A stretch of DNA of 64,000 nt from an uncultured bacterium. GTDB taxonomy: Bacteria; Planctomycetota; Phycisphaerae; Phycisphaerales; SM1A02. The position numbers and the translations under genes are program-made. The DNA lies in assembly GCA_903831295.1 (NCBI GenBank), contig CAIKXA010000071.1, positions 23,726 through 87,725 on the forward strand, written 5' to 3'. Positions 38,812 through 48,606 of this stretch are shown here, piece after piece. Within the stretch, counting starts at the first letter, position 1; the number at the start of each line of letters is the position of its first letter. The notes beneath the pieces are model-generated. The model was given only the letters and a program-made list of their open reading frames with translations. It had not been told where the DNA came from and did not search any database.

Positions 38812-38995
38812 AATTGGCGCAACCGTTACGATATAAACTTCGGATTCACTCATGGGCTGATGGGCGCGGTCACGGATTGCGTTCATTCTTGCGGCGCTCT
38901 TTCTTACTTGTCCACTTCGCGCAACACATTTTTGCAATCACTTCATTTCACAATTTGATCCACAAAAAATTCAGAAACAAATTCAGGAAAAATTC

Positions 38996-40048
38996 ATGCA
39001 CACCACTTCACAACTTCGTCGCGGCTTCACCTTGATTGAAATCTTGGTGGTGGTTGGAATCATCGCCCTGCTCATTGGCATATTGCTGCCAGCGCTCAGC
39101 AAGGTGCAAGAGCGCGCCAGAATGACGCAAACCATGGGTTTGATGCAGGAATTCGCTAAAGCGTGCGACGCGTTTCAGCAGGAGTTTGGCCGCTACCCAG
39201 GGCTTGTGCCCGAGGAAATCTTGGCCAATGATCCACAAATTTCCGGAACTGAAAATGCGATGCTTGAATTGATGGGCGGCGGAGTTCGCAAAAATGATGT
39301 TGACACTTCAACGTACACAAACACAACAACTGGTTTCGGCGCGCCTGGATGGGTTGAACTCACATTCACACCCACTGGTCAGCCTGACTTCAAGGTGAAG
39401 ATCAATGTTGGCAAAATCGGCGACGGACCTTTTATCAACGGCAAACAATATCCACCGTTCTTTGCGCCCAAGGCCAATGATCTGCGTCCTACGGCGGGGC
39501 AAATGATTGGCAAGTCTCGAACTGCGGAGCTAGCCACAAGCACAACTAAAATTCCAGATCTCATGGACGCTTGGGGCAACCCAATCATTTTCTTGCGCGC
39601 GGCGCGCAATGTTGGTCCACTGGCTGGAACCAATATAGATCGCTCGCAGTTTCTTGTTCTTGATGATGGCGGAACAAAGTATGGAACAATGGATCCATAT
39701 TTAGGTTCTGACAGTCTGGGAGACTCAAGTTTGCCCCAGACCAAAACTGGTGCGAGCAGTTCGCCTATTTACACATTGTTCGAAGATGGCTCCACAGCAG
39801 TTGATAAGAAAAAACTCTTCGCTCAGTTCTTGCGCCATCCAGGCTTTGGCGATCCAACCCTGCCGCTTTCTGGCACCCCGCGCGGCAAATACCTTCTGAT
39901 TTCCGCGGGCAAAGATGGAATTTATTTCAGCCGCACCGATGGTCTTGGCAACAAGACCACGCCAGTGACTTCGACCGTCATTCTGAGCAAGGAAGGCTTG
40001 GCGGGCTTGGACAACTGGGACGACATCCGAATGTTTGGCGGCGGTTGA
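38996..40048 (+). CDS. Prepilin-type N-terminal cleavage/methylation domain protein
   Basis: RRGFTLIEILVVVGIIALLIGILLPALSKVQERAR. Confidence 0.93.
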   Translation: MHTTSQLRRGFTLIEILVVVGIIALLIGILLPALSKVQERARMTQTMGLMQEFAKACDAFQQEFGRYPGLVPEEILANDPQISGTENAMLELMGGGVRKNDVDTSTYTNTTTGFGAPGWVELTFTPTGQPDFKVKINVGKIGDGPFINGKQYPPFFAPKANDLRPTAGQMIGKSRTAELATSTTKIPDLMDAWGNPIIFLRAARNVGPLAGTNIDRSQFLVLDDGGTKYGTMDPYLGSDSLGDSSLPQTKTGASSSPIYTLFEDGSTAVDKKKLFAQFLRHPGFGDPTLPLSGTPRGKYLLISAGKDGIYFSRTDGLGNKTTPVTSTVILSKEGLAGLDNWDDIRMFGGG

Positions 40049-40137
40049 TTCGCATTTGCAATGCGTGTCCTTGCGAACGTAGTTTGACCGCATGAAAATT
40101 GAGCCGCTGGAAAGATCAAGCTTTCATCACACAAAAT

Positions 40138-40172
40138 AAAACGGACGCCCGCAATCGCGAGCGTCCGTTTTT
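40138..40172. terminator. Likely bidirectional intrinsic terminator between convergent genes
   Basis: AAAACGGACGCCCGC-AATC-GCGAGCGTCCGTTTTT. Confidence 0.88.
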
Positions 40173-40239
40173 AATTGCACACACAAATTTCAAAACTTCT
40201 CAGATCAATTCAAACTTGCCAAACAATTAATTCAAACAA

Positions 40240-41046
40240 TCACGGATCAAACGGTGGCGGTGGCGGCGCTTTGTCGCTGTCTCCACCTGGTGGTGGCGCG
40301 CCATCGCCCGGCTTGCCGCCCGCGTTACCTTTGCCTTTACCTTTACCTTTGCCCTTACCGTCACCCTTTTCATCCGCGCCCATTTCATCCACGCCACGCT
40401 TGGATTTCATCTGCTTCTCATTGGAATCAAGCTTTGTCTTGAACGCGGCTTGCTCGCTGTCGGTCATCAGCGCAAAGATTTGCTTTTGTGATTCTTCCAT
40501 CTTTGGCATTGTCTCGCGCAAGGCTTTCATTTGATCCATCACGGCTGGATCTGGCTTCTGGCCCTTAGTCGCTTTCATTTGTTCCATGAGCGCTTTCATT
40601 TTTTCGCCGTTGGTCTCTTTCCAAGCTTTCAATTCAGAATCAAATTGGGACTTGATCGCGTCGGCCTTGGTTTGAACATCCGCGCTCAGCGTTGGCTTGA
40701 TTTGCTCAAAGGTCTTCATCCAAACCATGCCTTTGCTTCGCTCCTCTGCCATGCGCCCGCCTGCAGCTTGGCCGCCAGCTTTTTTGCCGCCCTGCTTTCC
40801 GCCGTCAAAACCTTTTTCGCTGTCGCTGGCACCAGCGCCAACTGGTGGACCACCAAGATCCGGATTATTGGCTGGCGGTGTTGTTGGTGGATTGGCTGGT
40901 GGATTGGCTGGTGGATTGGCTGGTGGATTGGCTGGTGGATTTCCTGGCGGAGCGGCGCTCACCGCGAGAGCCATTGACCCCAAAAGAGTTGTGGCTAGAA
41001 ATACATTGCGAATTGAGAGCATCGATACATGTGAAACGTGTCGCAT
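40240..41046 (-). CDS. Exported low-complexity protein with helical Met/Lys-rich core, (NPPA)n and (GK)n repeats
   Basis: SD AAAGGA upstream of ATG 41046; signal peptide; NPPANPPANPPANPPANPP; Spy/CpxP-like helical core. Confidence 0.7.
   Translation of the reverse strand: MRHVSHVSMLSIRNVFLATTLLGSMALAVSAAPPGNPPANPPANPPANPPANPPTTPPANNPDLGGPPVGAGASDSEKGFDGGKQGGKKAGGQAAGGRMAEERSKGMVWMKTFEQIKPTLSADVQTKADAIKSQFDSELKAWKETNGEKMKALMEQMKATKGQKPDPAVMDQMKALRETMPKMEESQKQIFALMTDSEQAAFKTKLDSNEKQMKSKRGVDEMGADEKGDGKGKGKGKGKGNAGGKPGDGAPPPGGDSDKAPPPPPFDP
40874..40950. repeat. 12-bp tandem repeats (ggtggattggct)
   Basis: Four perfect units at 40886-40933 plus degenerate flanks; encodes NPPA repeats on the minus strand. 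Confidence 0.95.
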
Positions 41047-41199
41047 AATTTTTCCTTTCAAGTGGTGACCAGTGAATTCTGATCGGATTGAGAAATGCAG
41101 CATCTGACATTCTATTGCAAAGCGCCGCGCTCAATTTTGTAAATTCACGCAAATGCAGTTGTGGCGTGCCGCCCCAATAGGTTCTAGGATCTCCATCCC

Positions 41200-42342
41200 A
41201 TGTCCATTGAAGCATCCTTTGATAAATCAGCCGTAGAAAAATCCTTGCGCGCCGTGGTTGATCCATCCACCAACAAGGATGTGGTCACGCTTGGAATGGT
41301 GAAACACATCGCGGTGTTTGAAGGCGCGATTCGTATTGTGTTGGAATTGTCCCCGCATGCGTCTTCGCTGCAAGAGCAACTTCGATCCACTGTTGAGCGC
41401 GCCGTTCGCGAAGCGGCGGTTGTGGCACATGCAAAAATAGAAACTCTTGAAATTGATTTTGTCGCCCCCAAAGTTGCGGCCACCACCGCGCCGTCAAACG
41501 CGCCAACGCCATCTTCAACGCAAGGTGAAGCGAGCAACCCACTTCCGCTGGTGAAAAAAATTATCGCGGTGGGCGCGGGCAAAGGCGGCGTAGGCAAGAG
41601 CACCATCGCCGTGAATTTGGCCGTGGGCTTGGCGCGCATGGGTCATGCGGTTGGATTGCTTGACGCGGATATTTACGGCCCAAGCGCGCCGACAATGTTG
41701 GGCATGGACGACGTTGGCACAAAAGCCAAGGGACAAATGCTTATGCCATTTGAGTTGCATGGCATCAAAGCAATGACCATTGGAAAACTTGTTGACCCAG
41801 ACAAAGCGTTGGTGTGGCGCGGTCCAATGGCGCACGGCGCATTTAAACAATTGGCCACGCAAACGGATTGGGGTGAACTCGATTATTTAATCATTGACTT
41901 GCCTCCAGGCACTGGCGATGTCGCGTTGACCATGGCGCAAATGTTGCCGGTGGCCGGCGCAGTTGTGGTGTGCACTCCGCAGCGCGTGGCGCAAGACGAC
42001 GCGCGGCGCGCGGTGCGCATGTTTCAAAACCTGGGCGTGGAAGTTCTTGGCGTGGTGGAGAACATGAGTTTCTTCACGGCGCCCGATGGCAAGGAATACG
42101 ATTTATTCGGCCGCGGAGGCGCGGAAATTATGGCGCAAACCATGGGGCTTCCATTTCTAGGATCCATTCCAATCCACATTGCGTTGCGAGAAAATTCCGA
42201 TAGTGGCACACCGCTAGAAAATTGGAAGAACACCACCATGGGCGCGTCGCTTGACGCGCTGTGTCAGCGCATTGAGGCGCAAGTAAAATTGGCCGAGATG
42301 GCTGGTCGCACCGATCGACCAACGCTGACAATTTCGCCGTAA
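41200..42342 (+). CDS. Mrp/NBP35-family P-loop ATPase (Fe-S carrier)
   Basis: VGAGKGGVGKSTIAVNLAVGLARMGHAVGLLDADIYGPSAPTMLG; IDLPPGTGDVALTM; N-terminal MIP18-like domain. Confidence 0.95.
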   Translation: MSIEASFDKSAVEKSLRAVVDPSTNKDVVTLGMVKHIAVFEGAIRIVLELSPHASSLQEQLRSTVERAVREAAVVAHAKIETLEIDFVAPKVAATTAPSNAPTPSSTQGEASNPLPLVKKIIAVGAGKGGVGKSTIAVNLAVGLARMGHAVGLLDADIYGPSAPTMLGMDDVGTKAKGQMLMPFELHGIKAMTIGKLVDPDKALVWRGPMAHGAFKQLATQTDWGELDYLIIDLPPGTGDVALTMAQMLPVAGAVVVCTPQRVAQDDARRAVRMFQNLGVEVLGVVENMSFFTAPDGKEYDLFGRGGAEIMAQTMGLPFLGSIPIHIALRENSDSGTPLENWKNTTMGASLDALCQRIEAQVKLAEMAGRTDRPTLTISP

Positions 42343-42403
42343 CGATTCGCCAGCGCAATTGAAATTGAATGTCGTCAATTGGCGCGTGATCAACGCGCCC
42401 GCA

Positions 42404-43933
42404 TTAGGTTGCGGGCGTGGCCTGCGCTTGTTGCTCAAGCGATGGCATGGTCTTCAACATGTCGGGGCCGTTCTTTTTAAAAGCATCGCGGCCCGCGTCT
42501 GGAATTTCGGCGGTCTCCCAACCGCCACCAAGCGTGCGATACAACTCCACCATATTTTGCGCTGCCAAACCGCGCGACTGCACAAAGCCAACCTGAACGC
42601 GCAGAACCTCTTGTTGGAAATCCAACACATCGTTCAACTGAATCGTGCCAGCTTTGTAACGCGCGGTCATGGAGTCAAAGCCAAGTTGGATATCACTTAA
42701 ACCGGTTTGATACGCCTGCATTTGGCGCATGGCGCCCGCGTAATTTCCAAGTGAGGTTTGCACTTCGCTTGCGGCCTTGAGCACGGTTTCCTTCCAGCGA
42801 AGGGCCAGCCGAAATGCGATGGCTTGCTTCTGATTGACTTGGCTTGTGGTGAATCCGCCGTTGAAAACATTCCACGAAATTGTTGGACCAAACGAATAGA
42901 CCTTGTTGGACCAACTTCCAAGACCGGAAAAATCAGTGGCGGCGAGAGAAAAGTTTCCCATCAAACTCAATTCAGGAAAGTACCCCGCCTCGGCCACGCC
43001 AATCTCGGCCGTGGCGGCCTCAAGATCCATTTCAGCGCTCAGCACATCGGCGCGGCGGCGCATAAGGTCCGCAGGAATTCCAACATCAACAAATTTCGTC
43101 GGAAGCGGAATGGCGGTTGGCGCGCGCAGTTCATCCTGCATCGGACCGGGGCCCTCACCCACCAACACGCTCAAGCCGTTGCATTGCTGTTGGATGGATG
43201 ATTCCAATTTGGGAATCATGGCCCTCGAAGTGGCCAACTGCGCCGCCGATAGAGAAAGATCTATTTGCGAAATAGTTTGCGCCTTGAACTTGCTCTTGTT
43301 CACCTTGTAAATCTGCTCAAGCAAATCCACGTTCATCTTTACGATCTCAAGTTGCGCCTGAAATGTTCGCACCGCTAAATAGGCGTTGGCAACATCCGCG
43401 CGCACCGTCACCAGCGACAAACGCCACGCTTGCACCGAGCCTTCCAATCGCGCCTTGGATGCTTCCATGCCGCGGCGAATTCTTCCAAAGAGATCGATTT
43501 CCCATGAGGGCACGCTCGCGCCGTACTGCCAATAATTAAACGGCGCCGCCTGCGTGGTTGAACCTTGATTGGTGACCTGATTGGACAAGACGCGCCTGTA
43601 ACCACCGGCCAAATCTGCGCTGGGGAAAAGCTGACTCAGTGAAATGCCAAAGCCCGAGCGGAACGCAGCAATATTCATGGTCGCCTGTTGTAGCGAAAGA
43701 TTATTTTTCTCCGCGCGCTCGATCAAACTTGTGAGCATTGGATCGTTGTAATTTTTCCACCAGCCTTCCAACTCAGCCTCTTTGGCATTGGCCTCGGCGC
43801 CTTCGACAGGGCGAAATGGCTCCACTGGAATTGGTTTGGGCTGCTCGTAATCTGGTCCCACCATGCATGAGGCGCAAAGCAAAAGCGCCGCTGCGGCAAG
43901 TGGCTTCCAAATATGTTTCGCTGCGCAATTCAT
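42404..43933 (-). CDS. Efflux transporter outer membrane factor lipoprotein (NodT/OprM-like)
   Basis: Lipobox LLCASC; MVGPDYEQP; PADLMRRRADVLSAEMDLEAATAEIGVAEAGYFPELSLMGNF; start placed at MNCAAKHIWK. Confidence 0.93.
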   Translation of the reverse strand: MNCAAKHIWKPLAAAALLLCASCMVGPDYEQPKPIPVEPFRPVEGAEANAKEAELEGWWKNYNDPMLTSLIERAEKNNLSLQQATMNIAAFRSGFGISLSQLFPSADLAGGYRRVLSNQVTNQGSTTQAAPFNYWQYGASVPSWEIDLFGRIRRGMEASKARLEGSVQAWRLSLVTVRADVANAYLAVRTFQAQLEIVKMNVDLLEQIYKVNKSKFKAQTISQIDLSLSAAQLATSRAMIPKLESSIQQQCNGLSVLVGEGPGPMQDELRAPTAIPLPTKFVDVGIPADLMRRRADVLSAEMDLEAATAEIGVAEAGYFPELSLMGNFSLAATDFSGLGSWSNKVYSFGPTISWNVFNGGFTTSQVNQKQAIAFRLALRWKETVLKAASEVQTSLGNYAGAMRQMQAYQTGLSDIQLGFDSMTARYKAGTIQLNDVLDFQQEVLRVQVGFVQSRGLAAQNMVELYRTLGGGWETAEIPDAGRDAFKKNGPDMLKTMPSLEQQAQATPAT

Positions 43934-44113
43934 TGACTCAAAGTGTACATCAATATGCTTGGCGAATGCCACTAGGTTATTGAATTTCCCCGCGTCCATT
44001 CCCAATATGAAAATGCGCAAGGACACGCCGACACTCGATATGCGGAAGCGCCCCGCAAACTTTACAAATTGCGGGAATAGCCATTGGCGAAAATTTTGTA
44101 TTCTGTGCTTTCA

Positions 44114-45193
44114 ATGCACGGACACCATGAGCAAACTTTGTTGCGGCAATCTGGCTGGGCTGGTTGGGCCTGGCTTGCGGTTCTGCTGACTACTTTTTTT
44201 GCGCAAGCTTTGGCGCTCTTTGTTCCTTTCATGTCCATCAAAGTGGTCTTGGTTGGCAACGATATTTATTCGCTGCCCAATTCTGTGCGGCTTATGTGGG
44301 AATCCGGAATTTATGTTGTGGCCATCTTGATCGCATTCTTCAGCATCACGTTTCCATTTCTAAAATTGGCGGTGTTGTTGGTGGTTTGGGTGGCCATTCC
44401 GCCAACCCGCGAGCGCGAGCGAATCCTGTACTGGCTGTGCTTGCTGGGAAAATGGTCCATGCTGGATCCATTTATTGTGATCCTGCTCATGGTGCTGGCT
44501 ACGGATCAATGGGCGGTAAGCACGCAAACTTTTTCCGGGGTGTATTTATTTCTTGGAGGCATCGCATCCGCAATCATGCTGTCCACCATCGCCACACAAA
44601 TTGATCGATGGGTCAACCCGTACGCACAAGGAGCCACACCCACTTCCACAGTGAAGACCAGGCTGATTCAGAACAGCGGTTGGCTCAGCGTGGTGGGTCC
44701 CATCACGCTTATTATTTCCGCGGTCTGTTTTATTATCGCGCTGGTCACGCCGTACTTTCAATTGAATCAATTTCTATTGACCAGCGATCAGTACTCCATA
44801 CTTTCCAGCCTGACGGCGTTGCTGCAATCGCATCAACCAGCTTTGGCGGCGCTGGTTGCAGTTGGACTCATCATCGCGCCAAGCATTGTGCTGATCATGC
44901 AAATTTGGCTGTGGATTGCGCCGGCAACCCAGGCCAAACATCAAAGGCGCAACCGCCGCCTGCGCGCGGTTCATGAATGGTGCATGCTGGAGGTATTCGC
45001 CCTGGGCTTGCTGCTGTTTCTGTGGGAGGGAACCACCTTGATGAAGACCGACGTGCGCGCGGGACTCTGGGTGATCTTGGGGACCATCGTGATTTATTAC
45101 ACGGGAAGTTTTGTGAGCCTTGTGGCGCTTGAGCGCATCAGCAAGCGCGAAGACCCTTCAACATTGATCAAAGCGTGGGGCATTACCCATTGA
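44114..45193 (+). CDS. Paraquat-inducible protein A (PqiA) family membrane protein
   Basis: Multi-TM; FPFLKLAVLLVVWVAIPP...LGKWSMLDPFIVILLMVLA is PqiA-like; ATG 44114 preferred over TTG 44084. Confidence 0.82.
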   Translation: MHGHHEQTLLRQSGWAGWAWLAVLLTTFFAQALALFVPFMSIKVVLVGNDIYSLPNSVRLMWESGIYVVAILIAFFSITFPFLKLAVLLVVWVAIPPTRERERILYWLCLLGKWSMLDPFIVILLMVLATDQWAVSTQTFSGVYLFLGGIASAIMLSTIATQIDRWVNPYAQGATPTSTVKTRLIQNSGWLSVVGPITLIISAVCFIIALVTPYFQLNQFLLTSDQYSILSSLTALLQSHQPALAALVAVGLIIAPSIVLIMQIWLWIAPATQAKHQRRNRRLRAVHEWCMLEVFALGLLLFLWEGTTLMKTDVRAGLWVILGTIVIYYTGSFVSLVALERISKREDPSTLIKAWGITH

Positions 45194-45238
45194 AATTTCC
45201 GCGTACGAGAATCGATCGACGCCGCGCCGCCGCAAAGA

Positions 45239-46483
45239 TTATTTATCGAACTCACCTTTGAGTTTGATCAGCGCATTCGTGAGTGCTTCAATATGAGGCT
45301 GCTCATGCGCCGCGCTCACTTGCACGCGCAGGCGAGCATGTCCCTCGGGCACAACTGGAAAACCAAATCCAATTACGAACACGCCCAACTCCAAAAGGCG
45401 CCGACTCATGGCGATGGCTTTGGCGGTGTCATGCACAATAATTGGACAAATGGCGGTCTCGCTTTCGAGCACGGTGAAGCCCGCTTTGCGAATGCCCGCG
45501 CGAACGGCGGCCACATTGGCGCGCAACTTTGCCACGCGCTGCGGTTCACGCTCCAAGATTTCAATGGCGCGATTTGCGCTGCAAGCGATGGTGGCTGGAA
45601 GCGCGTTGGAAAATAAAGTTGGTCGTCCGCGCTGTACAAGCAGCGTCATGGCCTCGCGGCTTCCGGCGATGTATCCACCCGCGCCGCCGCCAAGGGCTTT
45701 GCCCAGCGTGCCCGTGAAATAATCTATTTTTGTCGCCGGCATGTTCCAATGCTCGTGCGTGCCGCGGCCGGTCGCGCCCATCACACCAGTGCCGTGGCTG
45801 TCATCCATGATCAACATGGCGCCGTAGCGATCGCACACCGCGCGCAACTCTGGCAAATTCGCCACGCTGCCCTCCATGCTGAACACGCCGTCGGTGACCA
45901 CCCACAAAGTTCCAGTGAGTTCTGGATTGGCGCGCAACTCCTCCAGCTTGGCCGCCAGTGATTTGGCGTCGCCATTTTTGTACACGCCGCGCAGCAATCC
46001 TTTCTTGATGCTCACAGCCAAGCGAATGCCATCGATAATGCTGGCGTGATTCAATTCATCCGACACCACGGCGTCACCGGGCTCGCATAGCGTGGCGAAG
46101 ATGGCCTCGTTGGCGTTCCAACAACTGGTGAATGTGTAACTGGATTCAACGCCGTAGAAACGCGCGATGGTTTTTTCCAACGTCTCGTGGCAATCAAATG
46201 TGCCGCAGATAAATCGAACGCTTGCGGTGCCCGCGCCATATTTGCGCAATCCGTCCACGCCAGCTTGGATAACTTCAGGATGATTGGATAGACCCAAATA
46301 GTTATTGCTGCAGAAGCATGCCACGTCGCCGTATCCGCGCAACTTCACGGTGGCGTCCATGGGACCCTCGATGGTCTGCAACAATTTCAGCTGGCCATTT
46401 TGCTGCAATTGCCGCAGGATTTCATGGGTGCGGCCTTGGAAATTTTCAGTGGTCTTGGCGACGGCGTTGCTGCTGGTGGTCAT
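45239..46483 (-). CDS. kbl: 2-amino-3-ketobutyrate CoA ligase (glycine C-acetyltransferase)
   Basis: CFCSNNYLGLSNHPEVI, DDSHGTGVMGATGRGTHEHW, DYFTGTLGKALGGGAGGY; start at MTTSSNAVAK. Confidence 0.94.
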   Translation of the reverse strand: MTTSSNAVAKTTENFQGRTHEILRQLQQNGQLKLLQTIEGPMDATVKLRGYGDVACFCSNNYLGLSNHPEVIQAGVDGLRKYGAGTASVRFICGTFDCHETLEKTIARFYGVESSYTFTSCWNANEAIFATLCEPGDAVVSDELNHASIIDGIRLAVSIKKGLLRGVYKNGDAKSLAAKLEELRANPELTGTLWVVTDGVFSMEGSVANLPELRAVCDRYGAMLIMDDSHGTGVMGATGRGTHEHWNMPATKIDYFTGTLGKALGGGAGGYIAGSREAMTLLVQRGRPTLFSNALPATIACSANRAIEILEREPQRVAKLRANVAAVRAGIRKAGFTVLESETAICPIIVHDTAKAIAMSRRLLELGVFVIGFGFPVVPEGHARLRVQVSAAHEQPHIEALTNALIKLKGEFDK

Positions 46484-46545
46484 GGTGTGTTGCCTTGTGT
46501 CGTGTTGAATGAAATCCAAATTGAATATCACAATCGCAGTTTAAA

Positions 46546-47616
46546 TTAATGCGCCGCGTAACGGGCCTTGATGGCGGGAACCAAATATTGCTCAAAGGCG
46601 CTCTCCAACGTGTGCGTTGGTTTCCAACCCCAATCGCGCCGCGCCGCGGAATCGTCAATGTCCTCGGGCCAACTGTCAATGATGGATTGACGACCAAGAT
46701 CCGGCGTGAAAGAAATATCCGCTGCTGGAAAATATTTTTTCACACAGCGTTCAAAGTCGGCGGCGGTTGGAGAAAAACCGGAGACGTTGTAGACGCAGCG
46801 CGAAAGATTTTTCTTGGGTGCGGCGGCCAATTGCGCCAAAGCCAGGACCGCCTCGGGCATAGTCATAAAAGAAATTCGGCTGTCGGGACGCACAAAGCAA
46901 GCGTAGGGCCTGCCCTGCGCCGCGGCGTGAACCATTTCTGGTCCGTAGTCGCTGGTGCCGCCTGCGGGCACGGTGTGGGCGCTCATGATTCCTGGAAATC
47001 GGATGGAGCGAAAATCAATCGCTTGAATCACGCGGTCCTTGGCTAACTTGCGGTAGTGCTCTTGGTAATAACGTCCCAAATGCTCGCCCGCCAATTTGTT
47101 GATGCCGTACATGGTGTGCGGTTCGAGATATTGATCTTCTTTCACGCTCTTGGCGCGCTGTTTTTCCTCCAATGAGGGCAATCCGTAGGCGGCGATGGAG
47201 CTTGGAAAAATAAATTTCACAGTGCGACCGTGGCTGCGCGCCTGCTCGGCGGCCAACTTCAACAAGTTCAGCGTGCCCACCACGTTCACTTGGTGCGCCG
47301 TCTCCGGAGCGAACTCTCCGCGCGTGGAAAGCAACGCGGCTAAGTGGAAGACCTCGTCCACTTCATACATGGCCAACAAACGTTCAAGCAGCGAGTGGTC
47401 GCAAATATCACCCACAAATGAATTGTCGCAGTGCGCGCGGATGTTCGGATGCAATTCGCGAATGTCCACCGCCACCACATTGCTTTCACCGCGTTGCGCC
47501 AGCAATTCAATCAGCGCGTGGCCCAATTCGCCTCCGGCCCCGGTGACCAAAATAGCTTTGCGTCTTTGATGTCCACTGGTGGACTCCGTCGTGTGTGTGT
47601 GTGTTGAGGAATTCAT
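46546..47616 (-). CDS. NAD-dependent epimerase/dehydratase family, likely short-chain-type L-threonine 3-dehydrogenase
   Basis: VTGAGGELGHALIELLAQRG; YGINKLAGEHLGRYY; RFPGIMSAHTVPAGGTSDYG; directly upstream of kbl. Confidence 0.88.
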   Translation of the reverse strand: MNSSTHTHTTESTSGHQRRKAILVTGAGGELGHALIELLAQRGESNVVAVDIRELHPNIRAHCDNSFVGDICDHSLLERLLAMYEVDEVFHLAALLSTRGEFAPETAHQVNVVGTLNLLKLAAEQARSHGRTVKFIFPSSIAAYGLPSLEEKQRAKSVKEDQYLEPHTMYGINKLAGEHLGRYYQEHYRKLAKDRVIQAIDFRSIRFPGIMSAHTVPAGGTSDYGPEMVHAAAQGRPYACFVRPDSRISFMTMPEAVLALAQLAAAPKKNLSRCVYNVSGFSPTAADFERCVKKYFPAADISFTPDLGRQSIIDSWPEDIDDSAARRDWGWKPTHTLESAFEQYLVPAIKARYAAH

Positions 47617-47621
47617 TATTT

Positions 47622-48578
47622 TTAGACCACGCATTTATATTTCATTAAAATTGATTTCGCTTTCAACACGCCGGCAAGCTCATCGCCAGGTCCCTTGTAC
47701 AAGATGGTCACCGGACCACGAAATGTGGTCGCGCGAATTTGCCGCATGAGATAATCGGATTTAAAATTCACGGAGTCGCCATCCGGTGCGAAGTCCGTGT
47801 AATCAGCCAAAATGGATGCCGCGTAAGGCAGCAATAAATCCATGCCGCGCCCACGATTATAAGTTTCTTGCTCGCTTACTTTCCAAGAATCAAAGGCTGG
47901 CTCCAGACGAATTGCTGGATTCTTCAACTGCTGCATAAGCGCCGCCATGAACGTTCCGTTGCTGGTGAAGCCACCCAAAGATTGCCCCACCAGCGGAAGA
48001 CCAACCGCCGCGGCCACTTTGAAAGCCAAGTCGGCGCCCGCAACCGCGCGCGGAAGTTGCTCCTCGTATGTTCCCTCTCCACGCAGGTCAATGGCCAAGC
48101 CGGTGCATGCAAGTTCGATGGCGATATCGCACCACGGCTTCAACTTTTCAACCGCCGCGCCACTCACGCCCGCATCGGCGCTTGCCAAACCCATTCCGAT
48201 CGATGGATCAAGCAACAGACTTCGCACGCCCTGCGCGTCGCATGTCCCGCGCAATGTCTTGGCCGATGCCTTTGTAATTCCTGGCAGCAAGCGTCCACTC
48301 CACTGCACCCGAGTCAAACCGCATTGCATCTTGACCCATTGCGGAAATTTTTCTAGCGTGAGTGTTCCATCCTTGAACATGCGATGGAACGACGCCTGGG
48401 CAACGGCTAGCGCATTGAAGCCGCCGGATTTATTCTTGGCAGCCGCGTCCTGATTGGGAACAATGGAGTTCGCTGAGGCGGCGGATGAACCTTCCACTTG
48501 CGGAGAAGCAGCCACGCATGCGGTGGAGAGCAATCCAATGGGCTTCAAAATATTTCCAAGAAATAATCGTCGTTGCAT
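47622..48578 (-). CDS. Lipoprotein-like sugar phosphate isomerase/epimerase-fold protein
   Basis: LLSTAC lipobox-like; FPQWVKMQCGLTRVQW, GLPLVGQSLGG, YTDFAPDGDSVNFKSDY resemble TIM-barrel epimerase-like proteins. Confidence 0.5.
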   Translation of the reverse strand: MQRRLFLGNILKPIGLLSTACVAASPQVEGSSAASANSIVPNQDAAAKNKSGGFNALAVAQASFHRMFKDGTLTLEKFPQWVKMQCGLTRVQWSGRLLPGITKASAKTLRGTCDAQGVRSLLLDPSIGMGLASADAGVSGAAVEKLKPWCDIAIELACTGLAIDLRGEGTYEEQLPRAVAGADLAFKVAAAVGLPLVGQSLGGFTSNGTFMAALMQQLKNPAIRLEPAFDSWKVSEQETYNRGRGMDLLLPYAASILADYTDFAPDGDSVNFKSDYLMRQIRATTFRGPVTILYKGPGDELAGVLKAKSILMKYKCVV

Positions 48579-48606
48579 GCAAATTCTGCGCGCCAAGCGA
48601 GGCGCG

